A DNA stretch of 7,411 nt from an uncultured Mediterranea sp. (GCA_946007445.1 CAMGAL010000102.1:1-7411), one strand, 5' to 3'; shown: positions 1-6,487, counted from the stretch's first letter. Numbers and translations: made by a program. Notes: generated by a model not told the origin, from the letters alone.

Positions 1-1123
1 AAATGTCGGAGCCGTGGCGGACGCGCACGTTGTAGAGTCCGCCGAGCTGGAAGACGGCCACGACCTTGCCCTGGAAGACGGCACGGGCCTGTGCGCCGGG
101 CTTGCCCTGTATGTCAATGCCTTTGCTGTCGAGCCGCACGCCACGCAGACCCTCTACGCTGTACTGGCCGTAGTGGCCTACAATGACGTAGGTGCCGGTG
201 ATGGGCATGGGCAGACGGCCGCGGTTGGAGGCAAAGTCGCCGCTGAGCTGGCGGTCGCCGCTGCTGAGGGTGGTGGACTCCATAGGCTTGGTGGGTGTGC
301 GCTTGGCTGAGGAGGCAGTGCTGTTGTCCGACTGCTTCTTGCTTCGGGCGGCCTTACGGCGGGCCTCTTCCTCCTTCTTCTGGGCTTCGCGGCGCGCCCG
401 CTCTATCTCTTGGGCAATGAGGCGGTCAATGCGGTTGTTGAGCTGCTGGGCTTCGCGGCGCTGCTTGTTCACCTCGCTCTGCAGGTTGCGCTGCTTCTTC
501 TGCAGGTCACCCACCAGCTGGCGTTGCTGCTTTTCCTGCTGCTCCAGCCGGGTGCTCTCGTCCTGGCGCAGCTGCAGAGTGGCTGCCTGGGCTTGGCGGG
601 TAGCTTCGAGCTGCTGCCGCTGCTTCTCCACCTGCGCCTGCCGTTGCAGGATGTCCTCGCCTTGCAGCCGCTGGTAGGTGGCATACTCGCGCATGTAGCG
701 CAGGCGGCGATAGGTCTGTGCCAGGTTGTCGGCCGAGAGGATGAACATGAGCCGCTCGCTGATGGTGCGGTTCTTGTGGAGGTACTGCACGGAGGCTTCG
801 TAGCGTTTCTTTTTCTCAGCCAGGTCGCGCTGCAGGGCTTTGAGCCGCGTGTTGAGGGTGCGGATTTCGCGGTCGAGCCGATCGACGTCGTCGGTGAGCG
901 AGCGGATGAAGCGTCGGCGCTCCTCTATCTGTCCGGTCAGTGTGGCCAATCGGCTGAGCTGGCTACGCACATCGCGCCGGGTACCCTTGAGCAGGGAGTC
1001 GGTGCGGGCTATCTGCTGCTGCAGGTCGCCCTGGCGGCTTTGCAGTTGGCGGATGAGCGGAGTGGTCTGGGCAGGCAGGCTCAGGCAGGCGGCGGTGAGG
1101 AGGAGAAAGAGGAGGAGTCTCAT
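1..1123 (-). CDS. EnvC-like murein hydrolase activator, coiled-coil plus degenerate LytM/M23 domain (3' end cut by window edge)
   Basis: The reading frame opens at the ATG at 1123 and stays open for 374 codons to the left edge, so the C-terminus is missing. Residues 1-18 form a signal peptide (MRLLLFLLLTAACLSLPA, cleavage probably before Q19). Residues about 22-260 are almost uninterrupted Gln/Arg/Lys/Glu-rich coiled coil, broken around 118-160. A low-complexity Ser/Thr/Lys stretch (261-290) leads to the start of a LytM (M23) domain from about 303 (LPMPITG, then KGIDIQGKPGAQARAVFQGK). The first metal ligand of active M23 peptidases, the His of HxGxD, is Ser333 here, while Asp337 is kept. EnvC of E. 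coli has the same architecture, is catalytically dead, and activates amidases at the division septum; I infer the same periplasmic role. The gene starts 4 nt after the lipoprotein gene's stop codon, so it is probably co-transcribed with it. A cryptic peptidase activity is unlikely but cannot be excluded without the missing end. Confidence 0.9.
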   Translation of the reverse strand, partial: MRLLLFLLLTAACLSLPAQTTPLIRQLQSRQGDLQQQIARTDSLLKGTRRDVRSQLSRLATLTGQIEERRRFIRSLTDDVDRLDREIRTLNTRLKALQRDLAEKKKRYEASVQYLHKNRTISERLMFILSADNLAQTYRRLRYMREYATYQRLQGEDILQRQAQVEKQRQQLEATRQAQAATLQLRQDESTRLEQQEKQQRQLVGDLQKKQRNLQSEVNKQRREAQQLNNRIDRLIAQEIERARREAQKKEEEARRKAARSKKQSDNSTASSAKRTPTKPMESTTLSSGDRQLSGDFASNRGRLPMPITGTYVIVGHYGQYSVEGLRGVRLDSKGIDIQGKPGAQARAVFQGKVVAVFQLGGLYNVRVRHGSDI

Positions 1124-1127
1124 GGCT

Positions 1128-1697
1128 TCAGTCTGCGTTCGTCGGGGTGAGTAGCTTCAGTAAATCCTCGAGGGGCACTTCACGATAGCGCGAGGAGAGG
1201 CGCGTGGGAGTCAGGGTGAAGGGGTTGGAAGAGAAGTCGCTCAGCACGAGCTTGGCCCCTTCGAGGTGGGGCAGTCCCAACTGGTTGGCGCTGAGCGTGA
1301 AGGGCTTGTCGCTGCGCGATGCGCGTCGCAAGAGGCGCTCCAGGTTGGCGAAGGTGGCGCGGCGGGGCAGCATGGGGCGCAGCTCCTGACGCGTGGCCTG
1401 CACATAGCGATGTCCCATGCGGTCGACCAGCAGCACGGTGTCGGGGGTCAGCTCCAGACGGACCAGCTCGGTGCGCAGGATGGGCATCAGCAGGCTGAGC
1501 TGGGCACGCTCGTCGCTGACCAGTCGCAGAGTGCCCCGAAGGGTCTGCAGGGAGCCTTGGTAAGGCACGGTGAGGGAGACCTTCGACGAGAGGTACAACT
1601 CCTCGGCAGCGGAGTGTGCCGAACGTTGGGTGCTACAGCTGCTCAACAGGAGTAGCAGCAGTATGGGGAACCAGAGGAATAGGGTCTTTCTTTTCAT
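1128..1697 (-). CDS. DUF4292-type lipoprotein, possibly LolB/LolA-like
   Basis: The protein has 189 residues from the ATG at 1697. I chose this start, not the upstream ATG at 1763, because it overlaps the TGA of the TPR gene (ATGA) and places a lipoprotein signal at the N-terminus: MKRK, a Leu-rich core, then lipobox L18-S19-S20-C21. Cys21 should be lipidated. The following residues STQRS lack the acidic cluster of Bacteroidota surface-export signals, so the protein probably faces the periplasm. Residues about 35-105 read as alternating beta strands (SSKVSLTV, GTLRLVS, AQLSLLMP, LVRLELT, TVLLVD), as in the curved sheet of LolA/LolB-fold proteins. A second strand-rich stretch lies at about 132-170. 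From memory this position beside dut, the TPR gene and the EnvC-like gene in Bacteroidales is held by DUF4292 proteins; I could not run a profile search. Function is unproven, and transfer or binding of lipid or lipoprotein in the periplasm is the best guess. Confidence 0.8.
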   Translation of the reverse strand: MKRKTLFLWFPILLLLLLSSCSTQRSAHSAAEELYLSSKVSLTVPYQGSLQTLRGTLRLVSDERAQLSLLMPILRTELVRLELTPDTVLLVDRMGHRYVQATRQELRPMLPRRATFANLERLLRRASRSDKPFTLSANQLGLPHLEGAKLVLSDFSSNPFTLTPTRLSSRYREVPLEDLLKLLTPTNAD

Positions 1698-3427
1698 TTT
1701 TTCTTGAGTTTCTTGGTTTTGATTTTCTTCTCCAGGGAGGGAGAGCGGGCACCTTTGTCCCACGCCTGCTGCCAGTAGCTCAAGGCTCCAGCTGCATCGC
1801 CCGAGCGGTAGTAGATGTCGCCGCAGTGCTCCAGCAAGACGGGCTCTTCGTTGCCGCCGTGCTGCATGGCTTGGTCGATGTAGATGCGGGCCTGCGTGTA
1901 GCGTCCCAAGGCATAGAGGATCCAGGCATAGGTGTCGAGGTAGGTGGCGTTGTCAGGCTGGGCCTCCACGGTGCGGTGACTCATCTCCTCGGCGCGTTCG
2001 AGGTTCACACCCTCTTCCGAGAGGTAGTAGGCGTAGTTGTTGAGCACAGGCATATTGTCGGGGTTGTAGCGCAGGGCAGCTTCGTAGGCCTGGTAGCAAG
2101 AGTCGCGAAGGCCTAAGGTGTGACTGGCATCGCCGGCCAGGGCATAGAGGTCGCTCACCAGCTGCGAGTCGCTGTCGGTGGCCACCTGGGCAATGCCCCC
2201 GCGGGCCGCAGCGAGGGCTTCTGCAGGATGGTCCGTAGAGAGGTAGCTGATGCCTAAGTAGAAATGAAACTCAAGTACCTGAGGAGTGGACTCCACACCC
2301 CCTTGACAGAGGCGCATCACTTCGTCATTGTCCTGGCGAGTGGCGGCTTCGCCCAAGAGGGTCATGCGGGCCGCCGAGTGCTCCGGCTGCACCTGCAGCA
2401 GGCGTTGCAGGATGGGGATGGCTTCGCTCTTCAACTCGTGGGCATAGAGATACTGGGCATAGAGCTCCAAGCCGGCGGGCTCGTAGGGCTCGTGCTCCAC
2501 CAGACGCCGCAGCAAGGGGAGCAGGCGTGTCGTGTCGGCCACAGCGGTGGTGTCGGTGGGTGAGGGAGAGGAGCTGGTGGTGGCTATAAGGCGGCGCAGG
2601 GCCTCCACCTTCTGCTCGCAGGGGATGCCGTCGCACATCAGCAGGGAGTCCACCTGCCGGGTATAGGAGAGGGTATCGCCGTAGGCTGCCTCGTATGCCA
2701 TGAGGGAGAGACGGGCCTGGGGTTGCAGAGGCTCGGAGTCCAGCACCTGACGATAGAGGCGCAGTGCCTCGGTGTCGTGGCCGCATTGCAACTGCGTGTC
2801 GGCCAAACGGACCGTCAGACGCAAGTCGCCTGGATGCAGGCGAGCCAGCTGCTCGGCCTCAGCCAGCGCTTCCTCCTGCTGGCCGGCCAGAAGGTGGAGG
2901 CGAATCTGCTCCGAGCTGATCTCCTCGCTGGGTCCGCTGAGCTGCTCCATGTGCTGCAGGGTGGCAATGGCCTCGGGGTATTGCTCCTGACGAGTGTAGA
3001 GGTCGGCCAGTGCATAGAGGGGTTCGGCCTTGCCGGGGAAGCGGAGTGACATCTGCTTCCAGAGGTCGATGGCAGGCTGCAGGTCGTCGTGCTGCTGCAA
3101 CTGCACGCCCAGGGTGCGGGCATACCAATAGCAGGAGGGGTCAAGCCGGACTGCCCGCTGCAGCAGAGCCTCAGCCTGCTCAGTCTGACGGAGCATGAGC
3201 TGACAGAGCGCCATGTCGTAGAGCGCCGAGGGGGCATCGGGCTGCAGCTGCAGGCAGTATTGCAGCAGGCTGTAGGCCACGTCGTAATGCTGCAGCTGGC
3301 GTTGGCGCTGAGCTTCGATGTAGAAGTAGTCGTAGAGCGGATGCACCGCCTGCACCGACTGGGGAGTGAGCAAGGCAAGACAGAGCAGCCAGAGGCAGGT
3401 GGTGGCAGTGAGAAAGAGGTGTTTCAT
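1694..3427 (-). CDS. Secreted tetratricopeptide-repeat protein
   Basis: The protein has 577 residues from the ATG at 3427. The frame can be extended to 3502, but that would bury the signal peptide and overlap the end of dut. Residues 1-27 are a signal peptide (hydrophobic LFLTATTCLWLLCLALL, cleavage after VQA27), so the protein is exported to the periplasm or outer membrane. The rest is nearly all helical repeats with TPR spacing of about 34 residues. Clear units lie at about 32-65, 66-99, 134-167, 422-457, 458-493, 494-528 and 529-560 (for example PSALYDMALCQLMLRQTEQA and ATYLDTYAWILYALGRYTQA). No enzymatic domain is visible, so it is presumably a scaffold for other envelope proteins. The last ten residues are strongly basic (KIKTKKLKKK). 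The gene lies 28 bp after dut and overlaps the lipoprotein gene by 4 bp, suggesting translational coupling. The partner and process are unknown. Confidence 0.88.
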   Translation of the reverse strand: MKHLFLTATTCLWLLCLALLTPQSVQAVHPLYDYFYIEAQRQRQLQHYDVAYSLLQYCLQLQPDAPSALYDMALCQLMLRQTEQAEALLQRAVRLDPSCYWYARTLGVQLQQHDDLQPAIDLWKQMSLRFPGKAEPLYALADLYTRQEQYPEAIATLQHMEQLSGPSEEISSEQIRLHLLAGQQEEALAEAEQLARLHPGDLRLTVRLADTQLQCGHDTEALRLYRQVLDSEPLQPQARLSLMAYEAAYGDTLSYTRQVDSLLMCDGIPCEQKVEALRRLIATTSSSPSPTDTTAVADTTRLLPLLRRLVEHEPYEPAGLELYAQYLYAHELKSEAIPILQRLLQVQPEHSAARMTLLGEAATRQDNDEVMRLCQGGVESTPQVLEFHFYLGISYLSTDHPAEALAAARGGIAQVATDSDSQLVSDLYALAGDASHTLGLRDSCYQAYEAALRYNPDNMPVLNNYAYYLSEEGVNLERAEEMSHRTVEAQPDNATYLDTYAWILYALGRYTQARIYIDQAMQHGGNEEPVLLEHCGDIYYRSGDAAGALSYWQQAWDKGARSPSLEKKIKTKKLKKK

Positions 3428-3438
3428 GAGGGCGTCAT

Positions 3439-3445
3439 CTCCTTT
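3439..3445 (-). promoter_or_regulatory. Shine-Dalgarno-like site before the TPR gene
   Basis: On the minus strand the dut-TPR spacer contains AAAGGAG followed by ATGA, close to the full anti-Shine-Dalgarno complement. It ends 11 nt before the ATG at 3427, somewhat far. A nearer ATG directly after GGAG opens a four-codon frame (ATG ACG CCC TCA TGA) whose stop overlaps the TPR start. No other gene in this window has such a site, as expected in Bacteroidota where Shine-Dalgarno use is rare. Whether it functions is inference. Confidence 0.45.
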
Positions 3446-3455
3446 CTGTCTGCTG

Positions 3456-3887
3456 TCAACGGCCGGTGTGACCGAAACCTCCTGCACCACGCTGGGTGGC
3501 ATCCAACTCGTCTACCTCCGTCCAGCCCACTTGCTCGTAGCGAGCCACGACCAACTGGGCAATGCGCTCGCCGTCGGCAATGACAAACGGTTGGTCGGAG
3601 AGATTGACCAACAAGACACACACCTCTCCCCGATAGTCGGCATCAATGGTGCCCGGGGCATTGGCCACTGTAATGCCGTGGCGCAGAGCCAACCCACTGC
3701 GCGGACGCACCTGGGCTTCGTAGCCATCGGGAAGAGCGATATAAAGTCCTGTAGGCACAGCTGCGCGTTGCAGCGGTTGCAGGGTAAGGGGTTCGGTCAG
3801 GTTAGCCCGCAGGTCCATGCCGGCCGACTGGGCGGTGGCGTAGCCGGGCAGCGGGTGTCGGGAACGATTGATAACGCGAATTTGCAT
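3456..3887 (-). CDS. dut: dUTP diphosphatase (dUTPase)
   Basis: This 143-residue cytoplasmic enzyme hydrolyses dUTP to dUMP and pyrophosphate, keeping uracil out of DNA and supplying dUMP for thymidylate synthesis. All five motifs of the trimeric dUTPase family are present in order: AGMDLRA (22-28), RPRSGLAL (61-68), [13 protein letters not shown] (77-89, with catalytic Asp83 and the uracil-stacking Tyr86), GERIAQL (106-112) and [10 protein letters not shown] (133-142). The GHTG form of motif 5 resembles the GHSG of the E. coli enzyme, so it is not unusual. The length is normal for the family. The start at 3887 is chosen because MQIRVINRS begins the family fold; an upstream in-frame ATG at 3995 would add 36 unrelated residues and run across recO's promoter and start. 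It is the first gene of a minus-strand unit and is divergent from recO. Confidence 0.97.
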   Translation of the reverse strand: MQIRVINRSRHPLPGYATAQSAGMDLRANLTEPLTLQPLQRAAVPTGLYIALPDGYEAQVRPRSGLALRHGITVANAPGTIDADYRGEVCVLLVNLSDQPFVIADGERIAQLVVARYEQVGWTEVDELDATQRGAGGFGHTGR

Positions 3888-3917
3888 GTCGTAGTGATTT
3901 GGTTTTGATTTTTGCAG

Positions 3918-3925
3918 CGAAAATA
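3918..3925 (-). promoter_or_regulatory. Weak candidate -7 element for dut
   Basis: On the minus strand TATTTTCG matches the Bacteroidota -7 consensus TAnnTTTG at all but one fixed position and lies 30 nt before the dut start codon. No convincing -33 TTTG is seen at the expected spacing. It is offered only because the four-gene unit should have a promoter in this gap. Confidence 0.3.
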
Positions 3926-3929
3926 GGAC

Positions 3930-3964
3930 TTTTACGGCGGATAATCGTATTTTTGCCGTTAAAA
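3930..3964. repeat. Imperfect inverted repeat in the dut-recO divergent promoter region
   Basis: The left arm TTTTACGGC (3930-3938) and right arm GCCGTTAAAA (3955-3964) are complementary except for one extra T, with a 16-bp spacer. The repeat spans the recO -7 element and lies just upstream of the candidate dut -7 element. It could be a regulator binding site for both genes; it could also be chance in an AT-rich gap. A direct repeat AAAATAG also occurs at 3920-3926 and 3961-3967. Confidence 0.4.
3948..3955 (+). promoter_or_regulatory. Candidate -7 promoter element for recO
   Basis: TATTTTTG is an exact match to the Bacteroidota sigma-ABfr -7 consensus TAnnTTTG. It ends 22 nt before the recO ATG, implying a leader of only some 15-18 nt. 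No good -33 TTTG is present 19-21 bp upstream, so the promoter may be modest. This 90-bp gap (3888-3977) is the only real intergenic region in the window. Confidence 0.55.
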
Positions 3965-3977
3965 TAGTAGAATAGGT

Positions 3978-4721
3978 ATGCAAGAGACACTGCACGGTGT
4001 GCTGTTGGGCACCACCAGATACACAGAAGACACCCTGATAGTCAACCTCTACACGCTGGAAAGGGGTGGGATGAGCCTGACGGCCCGCACAGGGGGAAGC
4101 CGTACACGACAGAACCTGCGGCGTGTGCTGGCTCAGGTGCCTGCCGAGATAGAGGTGGAGATAGAGACAAAGCCCAAAGGATATGCCCTGCTACGGCAAG
4201 CCAGGCAGGTGCGTCCCTATCGGTCGCTGCCCTACGACCCCTGCAAGAGGGCGGTGGCGATGTATATGGCTGAGTTCGCTGCCCGCGTATTGGCTCAGGA
4301 GGGAGCAAACCCGGCACTCTATGGCTACTTGAGCCAGGCACTTCAGTGGCTGGACAGCGAACTGCCGTCTCAAGCGGCGGCCAACGCCCACATCTTGCTG
4401 CTCACGGGGCTTACCGCCCGTCTGGGCATCGCTCCCAGCATGGAGGGCTACAAGGAGGGCATGGAGTTTGACCTGCAAGAGGGGTGCTTCGTGCCGCCCG
4501 CTGCCGGTCCCACACTGCATAGGGTTGATGCCCGGCAGGCCGCTGTGCTGCACCTGCTCTGTACACGCATCGGGCCTCGGTCGCTCCATCTGCTCACCAT
4601 GAACCGCAAGCAGAGAGCCGAGTGCATGGAACTGATAGCCCGGTACTATGCGCTGCACGTACCGGGCTTCCGTCCTGAGGGGTTGAAGAGTGAAGCGGTG
4701 CTGAAAGAACTGCTCTATTAG
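3978..4721 (+). CDS. recO: DNA repair protein RecO
   Basis: This 247-residue protein is the recombination mediator that works with RecR (and RecF) to load RecA on single-stranded DNA coated with SSB and to anneal complementary strands. The N-terminal OB-fold region spans about 1-80 ([20 protein letters not shown], then [11 protein letters not shown], where the family has its typical small-residue turn). A helical C-terminal domain follows (about 85-247) with the conserved tail pattern YYALHVPGF then [11 protein letters not shown]. The Cys4 zinc site of Deinococcus/Thermus-type RecO is absent: the few cysteines (89, 170, 195, 216) are scattered and form no CxxC pairs. The length is normal. It is the only plus-strand gene here, transcribed away from dut, and its stop codon overlaps that of yqeY. 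Confidence 0.95.
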   Translation: MQETLHGVLLGTTRYTEDTLIVNLYTLERGGMSLTARTGGSRTRQNLRRVLAQVPAEIEVEIETKPKGYALLRQARQVRPYRSLPYDPCKRAVAMYMAEFAARVLAQEGANPALYGYLSQALQWLDSELPSQAAANAHILLLTGLTARLGIAPSMEGYKEGMEFDLQEGCFVPPAAGPTLHRVDARQAAVLHLLCTRIGPRSLHLLTMNRKQRAECMELIARYYALHVPGFRPEGLKSEAVLKELLY

Positions 4722-5167
4722 CTGAGCATCCGCTTGACCGTGGCGGCTACCAACGAGCCTTCGGCCTGACCGGCCAGACGCTGGGTGGCTTGTCCCATGA
4801 CGCGGCCCATGTCGCGCATGGAGGTGGCTCCCAACTCACTGATCAACTGGCTGACAAACTGATCCAGCTCTTCCTGGCTGAGCTGGCGGGGCAGGTAGCG
4901 CTCCATGACTTCGACTTGTGCCAATTCGTCTTGCGCCAAGTCAGCACGCCCCTGTTCGGTATAGAGGGCAGCGGAGTCGCGTCCCTGCTTCACCAAGCGG
5001 CGTACCAAGGCGATGGCCTCCTCATCGCTGAGCTCACCGTTGCTGGTGGGTGAGGTGCGGGCTTCGAGGAAGAGTTTCTTCAGATTGCGCAGCGCGTCGA
5101 GGGCTACACGGTCGTGGGCCTTCATAGCGGCCATAATGTCTTTGCTTACAGTATCAAATAGTGCCAT
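4718..5167 (-). CDS. yqeY: GatB/YqeY domain protein
   Basis: This 149-residue protein is a stand-alone YqeY domain, the helical unit also found at the C-terminus of GatB/GatE in the tRNA-dependent amidotransferases, where it contacts tRNA. The family pattern is complete: an N-terminal helix (LFDTVSKDIMAAMKAHDRVA), LRNLKKL, a Glu/Asp-rich central section with RLVKQGRDSA, YLPRQLS, GATSMRDMGRVMG (113-125) and the closing GSLVAATVKRML. The cellular role of free YqeY is not settled; tRNA binding is inferred from the family. It follows ftsZ by 12 bp without a terminator, so it is probably the last gene of the division-cluster transcript. Its start region is A-rich (TTAAAAAACGTT before ATG) and has no Shine-Dalgarno site. 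Confidence 0.94.
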   Translation of the reverse strand: MALFDTVSKDIMAAMKAHDRVALDALRNLKKLFLEARTSPTSNGELSDEEAIALVRRLVKQGRDSAALYTEQGRADLAQDELAQVEVMERYLPRQLSQEELDQFVSQLISELGATSMRDMGRVMGQATQRLAGQAEGSLVAATVKRMLS

Positions 5168-5179
5168 AACGTTTTTTAA

Positions 5180-6484
5180 TTAAAAGGAAATCATTTCGGA
5201 AGGGGTCTCGGAGCCGGCGGCAGGCGCTTCGTGCGACGCGGCAGGAGGCGTGGATCGCTGTGCCTCGAGGGCAGACTTTTCGCGGAGGTAGACCGGTGAG
5301 TGCTCGACGCGGGCAATGAGTTCGTCGTTGTCCAGCTCGGAGGGGTCGAAGAGGAAGAGGTGGCGGCGACGGATGGTGCGATGCGTGCGCTGGCCGGCGG
5401 TGCCGTAGTAGATTTCACGGCGATGCTGACGGGCCTCGAACTCTTCGTCACGCTGCTGCTGCTCGACCTGCGCCTGACGGTCGCGCTGGTCGAGGCGCGT
5501 ATCCATCTCCTTCATGTGGATATCGCGGATGCCGAAGCCGGTGGCCAGCAGGGTAATCTTGACCTGGGCTCCCAGCGAGGGGTCTTCGGCCAGACCGAAC
5601 TTGGTCTCGAAGTCGCGGTTGAAGCGGTTCATAAACTCCTTCACCTCCTCCATCTCGCTCATCATCAGCGTGTTGTCGGGGCTATAGGTGATGTTGAGCA
5701 AGACGCGCTGCGAGTTGAAGATGTCGTTGTTGTTGAGCAGCGGGGAGTGCTGTGCCTGACGCAGGGCTTCGCTGACGCGCGTCTCGCCCTCGCCATAGCC
5801 GGTACTCATGATGGCCACGCCTCCGTCCTTCATGACGGTCTTCACGTCGTTGAAGTCGAGGTTGATGATGCCACGCATGGTGATAATCTCGGCAATGCTC
5901 TTGGCAGCCACCAGCAGGGTGTCGTTGGCCCGGGCAAAGGCAGTGGGTACCGAGAGGTCGGGATAAATCTCACCTAACTTCTCGTTGTTGATGACCAGCA
6001 GAGCGTCGACGTGCTTGCTGATCTCCTCCACGCCATCGAGGGCCTGGTCTATCTTCTTGTCGCCCTCCCAGCGGAAGGGGATGGTGACGATGCCCACGGT
6101 CAGGATGTCCATGTCCTTGGCAATGCGAGCAATGGTGGGTGCGGCACCCGTGCCGGTGCCACCGCCCATACCGGCCGTGATAAACACCATCTTGGTGCCG
6201 TCGGAGAGCATGTTCTGCACCTCCTGGATGCTCTCTTCCGTAGCCTCACGTGCCCGCTCGGGACGGTTGCCGGCACCCAGACCTTCACGGCCCAGCTGCA
6301 ACTTGACGGGCACGGGCGACTCCTCAAGGGCCTTGCGGTCGGTATTGCACACCACGAAAGCTACGTCGTGGATACCTTCACGATACATGTGGTTGACGGC
6401 ATTGCCACCGCCACCGCCTACTCCTATCACCTTGATAATCTTCGGTGAATCGGTAGGAAAATCAAATTGTACGATTGAGTCCAT
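5180..6484 (-). CDS. ftsZ: Cell division protein FtsZ
   Basis: This 434-residue protein is the tubulin-like GTPase that polymerises into the cytoplasmic Z-ring. The nucleotide-binding domain has the glycine loop GVGGGGGN (21-28), the tubulin signature GGGTGTG (107-113), and the synergy loop NLDFNDV (208-214) with catalytic Asp210 and Asp213. The globular core ends near 325 (KITLLATGFGI). A highly charged Gln/Arg/Glu linker follows (about 328-378, with a basic patch IRRRH at 371-375). The sequence ELDNDELIARVEHSPVYLRE (383-402) looks like the conserved C-terminal peptide that binds FtsA and other partners, but it is followed by 31 more residues rich in Ala, Pro, Ser and Glu. The loop before GLGAGN is about three residues shorter than in E. 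coli. It lies 31 bp after ftsA and 12 bp before yqeY, the usual end of the dcw cluster. Confidence 0.98.
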   Translation of the reverse strand: MDSIVQFDFPTDSPKIIKVIGVGGGGGNAVNHMYREGIHDVAFVVCNTDRKALEESPVPVKLQLGREGLGAGNRPERAREATEESIQEVQNMLSDGTKMVFITAGMGGGTGTGAAPTIARIAKDMDILTVGIVTIPFRWEGDKKIDQALDGVEEISKHVDALLVINNEKLGEIYPDLSVPTAFARANDTLLVAAKSIAEIITMRGIINLDFNDVKTVMKDGGVAIMSTGYGEGETRVSEALRQAQHSPLLNNNDIFNSQRVLLNITYSPDNTLMMSEMEEVKEFMNRFNRDFETKFGLAEDPSLGAQVKITLLATGFGIRDIHMKEMDTRLDQRDRQAQVEQQQRDEEFEARQHRREIYYGTAGQRTHRTIRRRHLFLFDPSELDNDELIARVEHSPVYLREKSALEAQRSTPPAASHEAPAAGSETPSEMISF

Positions 6485-6487
6485 ATA

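Noticed and set aside
410..1150. Long open frame (246 codons) on the plus strand opposite the EnvC-like gene
   Set aside because: It is a shadow of the GC-rich, Gln/Leu-rich coiled-coil coding on the minus strand. It is low complexity (Leu/Ala/Gln) with no recognisable domain, and the minus-strand frame has a signal peptide and family motifs.
1698..1763. N-terminal extension of the lipoprotein to 1763
   Set aside because: It overlaps TPR coding and destroys the lipoprotein signal; the ATGA overlap start at 1697 fits much better.
3456..3500. GFGHTG in dUTPase motif 5 as an unusual variant
   Set aside because: The E. coli enzyme has GFGHSG at the same place, so the His is ordinary.
3428..3502. 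N-terminal extension of the TPR protein to 3502
   Set aside because: It overlaps the conserved end of dut and would put 25 residues before an evident signal peptide.
3888..3995. N-terminal extension of dut to the ATG at 3995
   Set aside because: It would add 36 residues with no dUTPase similarity and would run antisense through the recO start and promoter region.
4200..4640. Possible zinc site in RecO from its cysteines
   Set aside because: The four cysteines are far apart with no CxxC pairs, so no zinc finger is supported.
5168..5179. Terminator between ftsZ and yqeY
   Set aside because: Only 12 bp with an A/T run and no stem; it looks like an A-rich translation start region.
5300..5977. 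225-codon open frame on the plus strand opposite ftsZ
   Set aside because: The antisense frame lies wholly within a clear ftsZ; its Leu/Val/Ala/His-rich composition mirrors ftsZ codons and it has no promoter or family motif.
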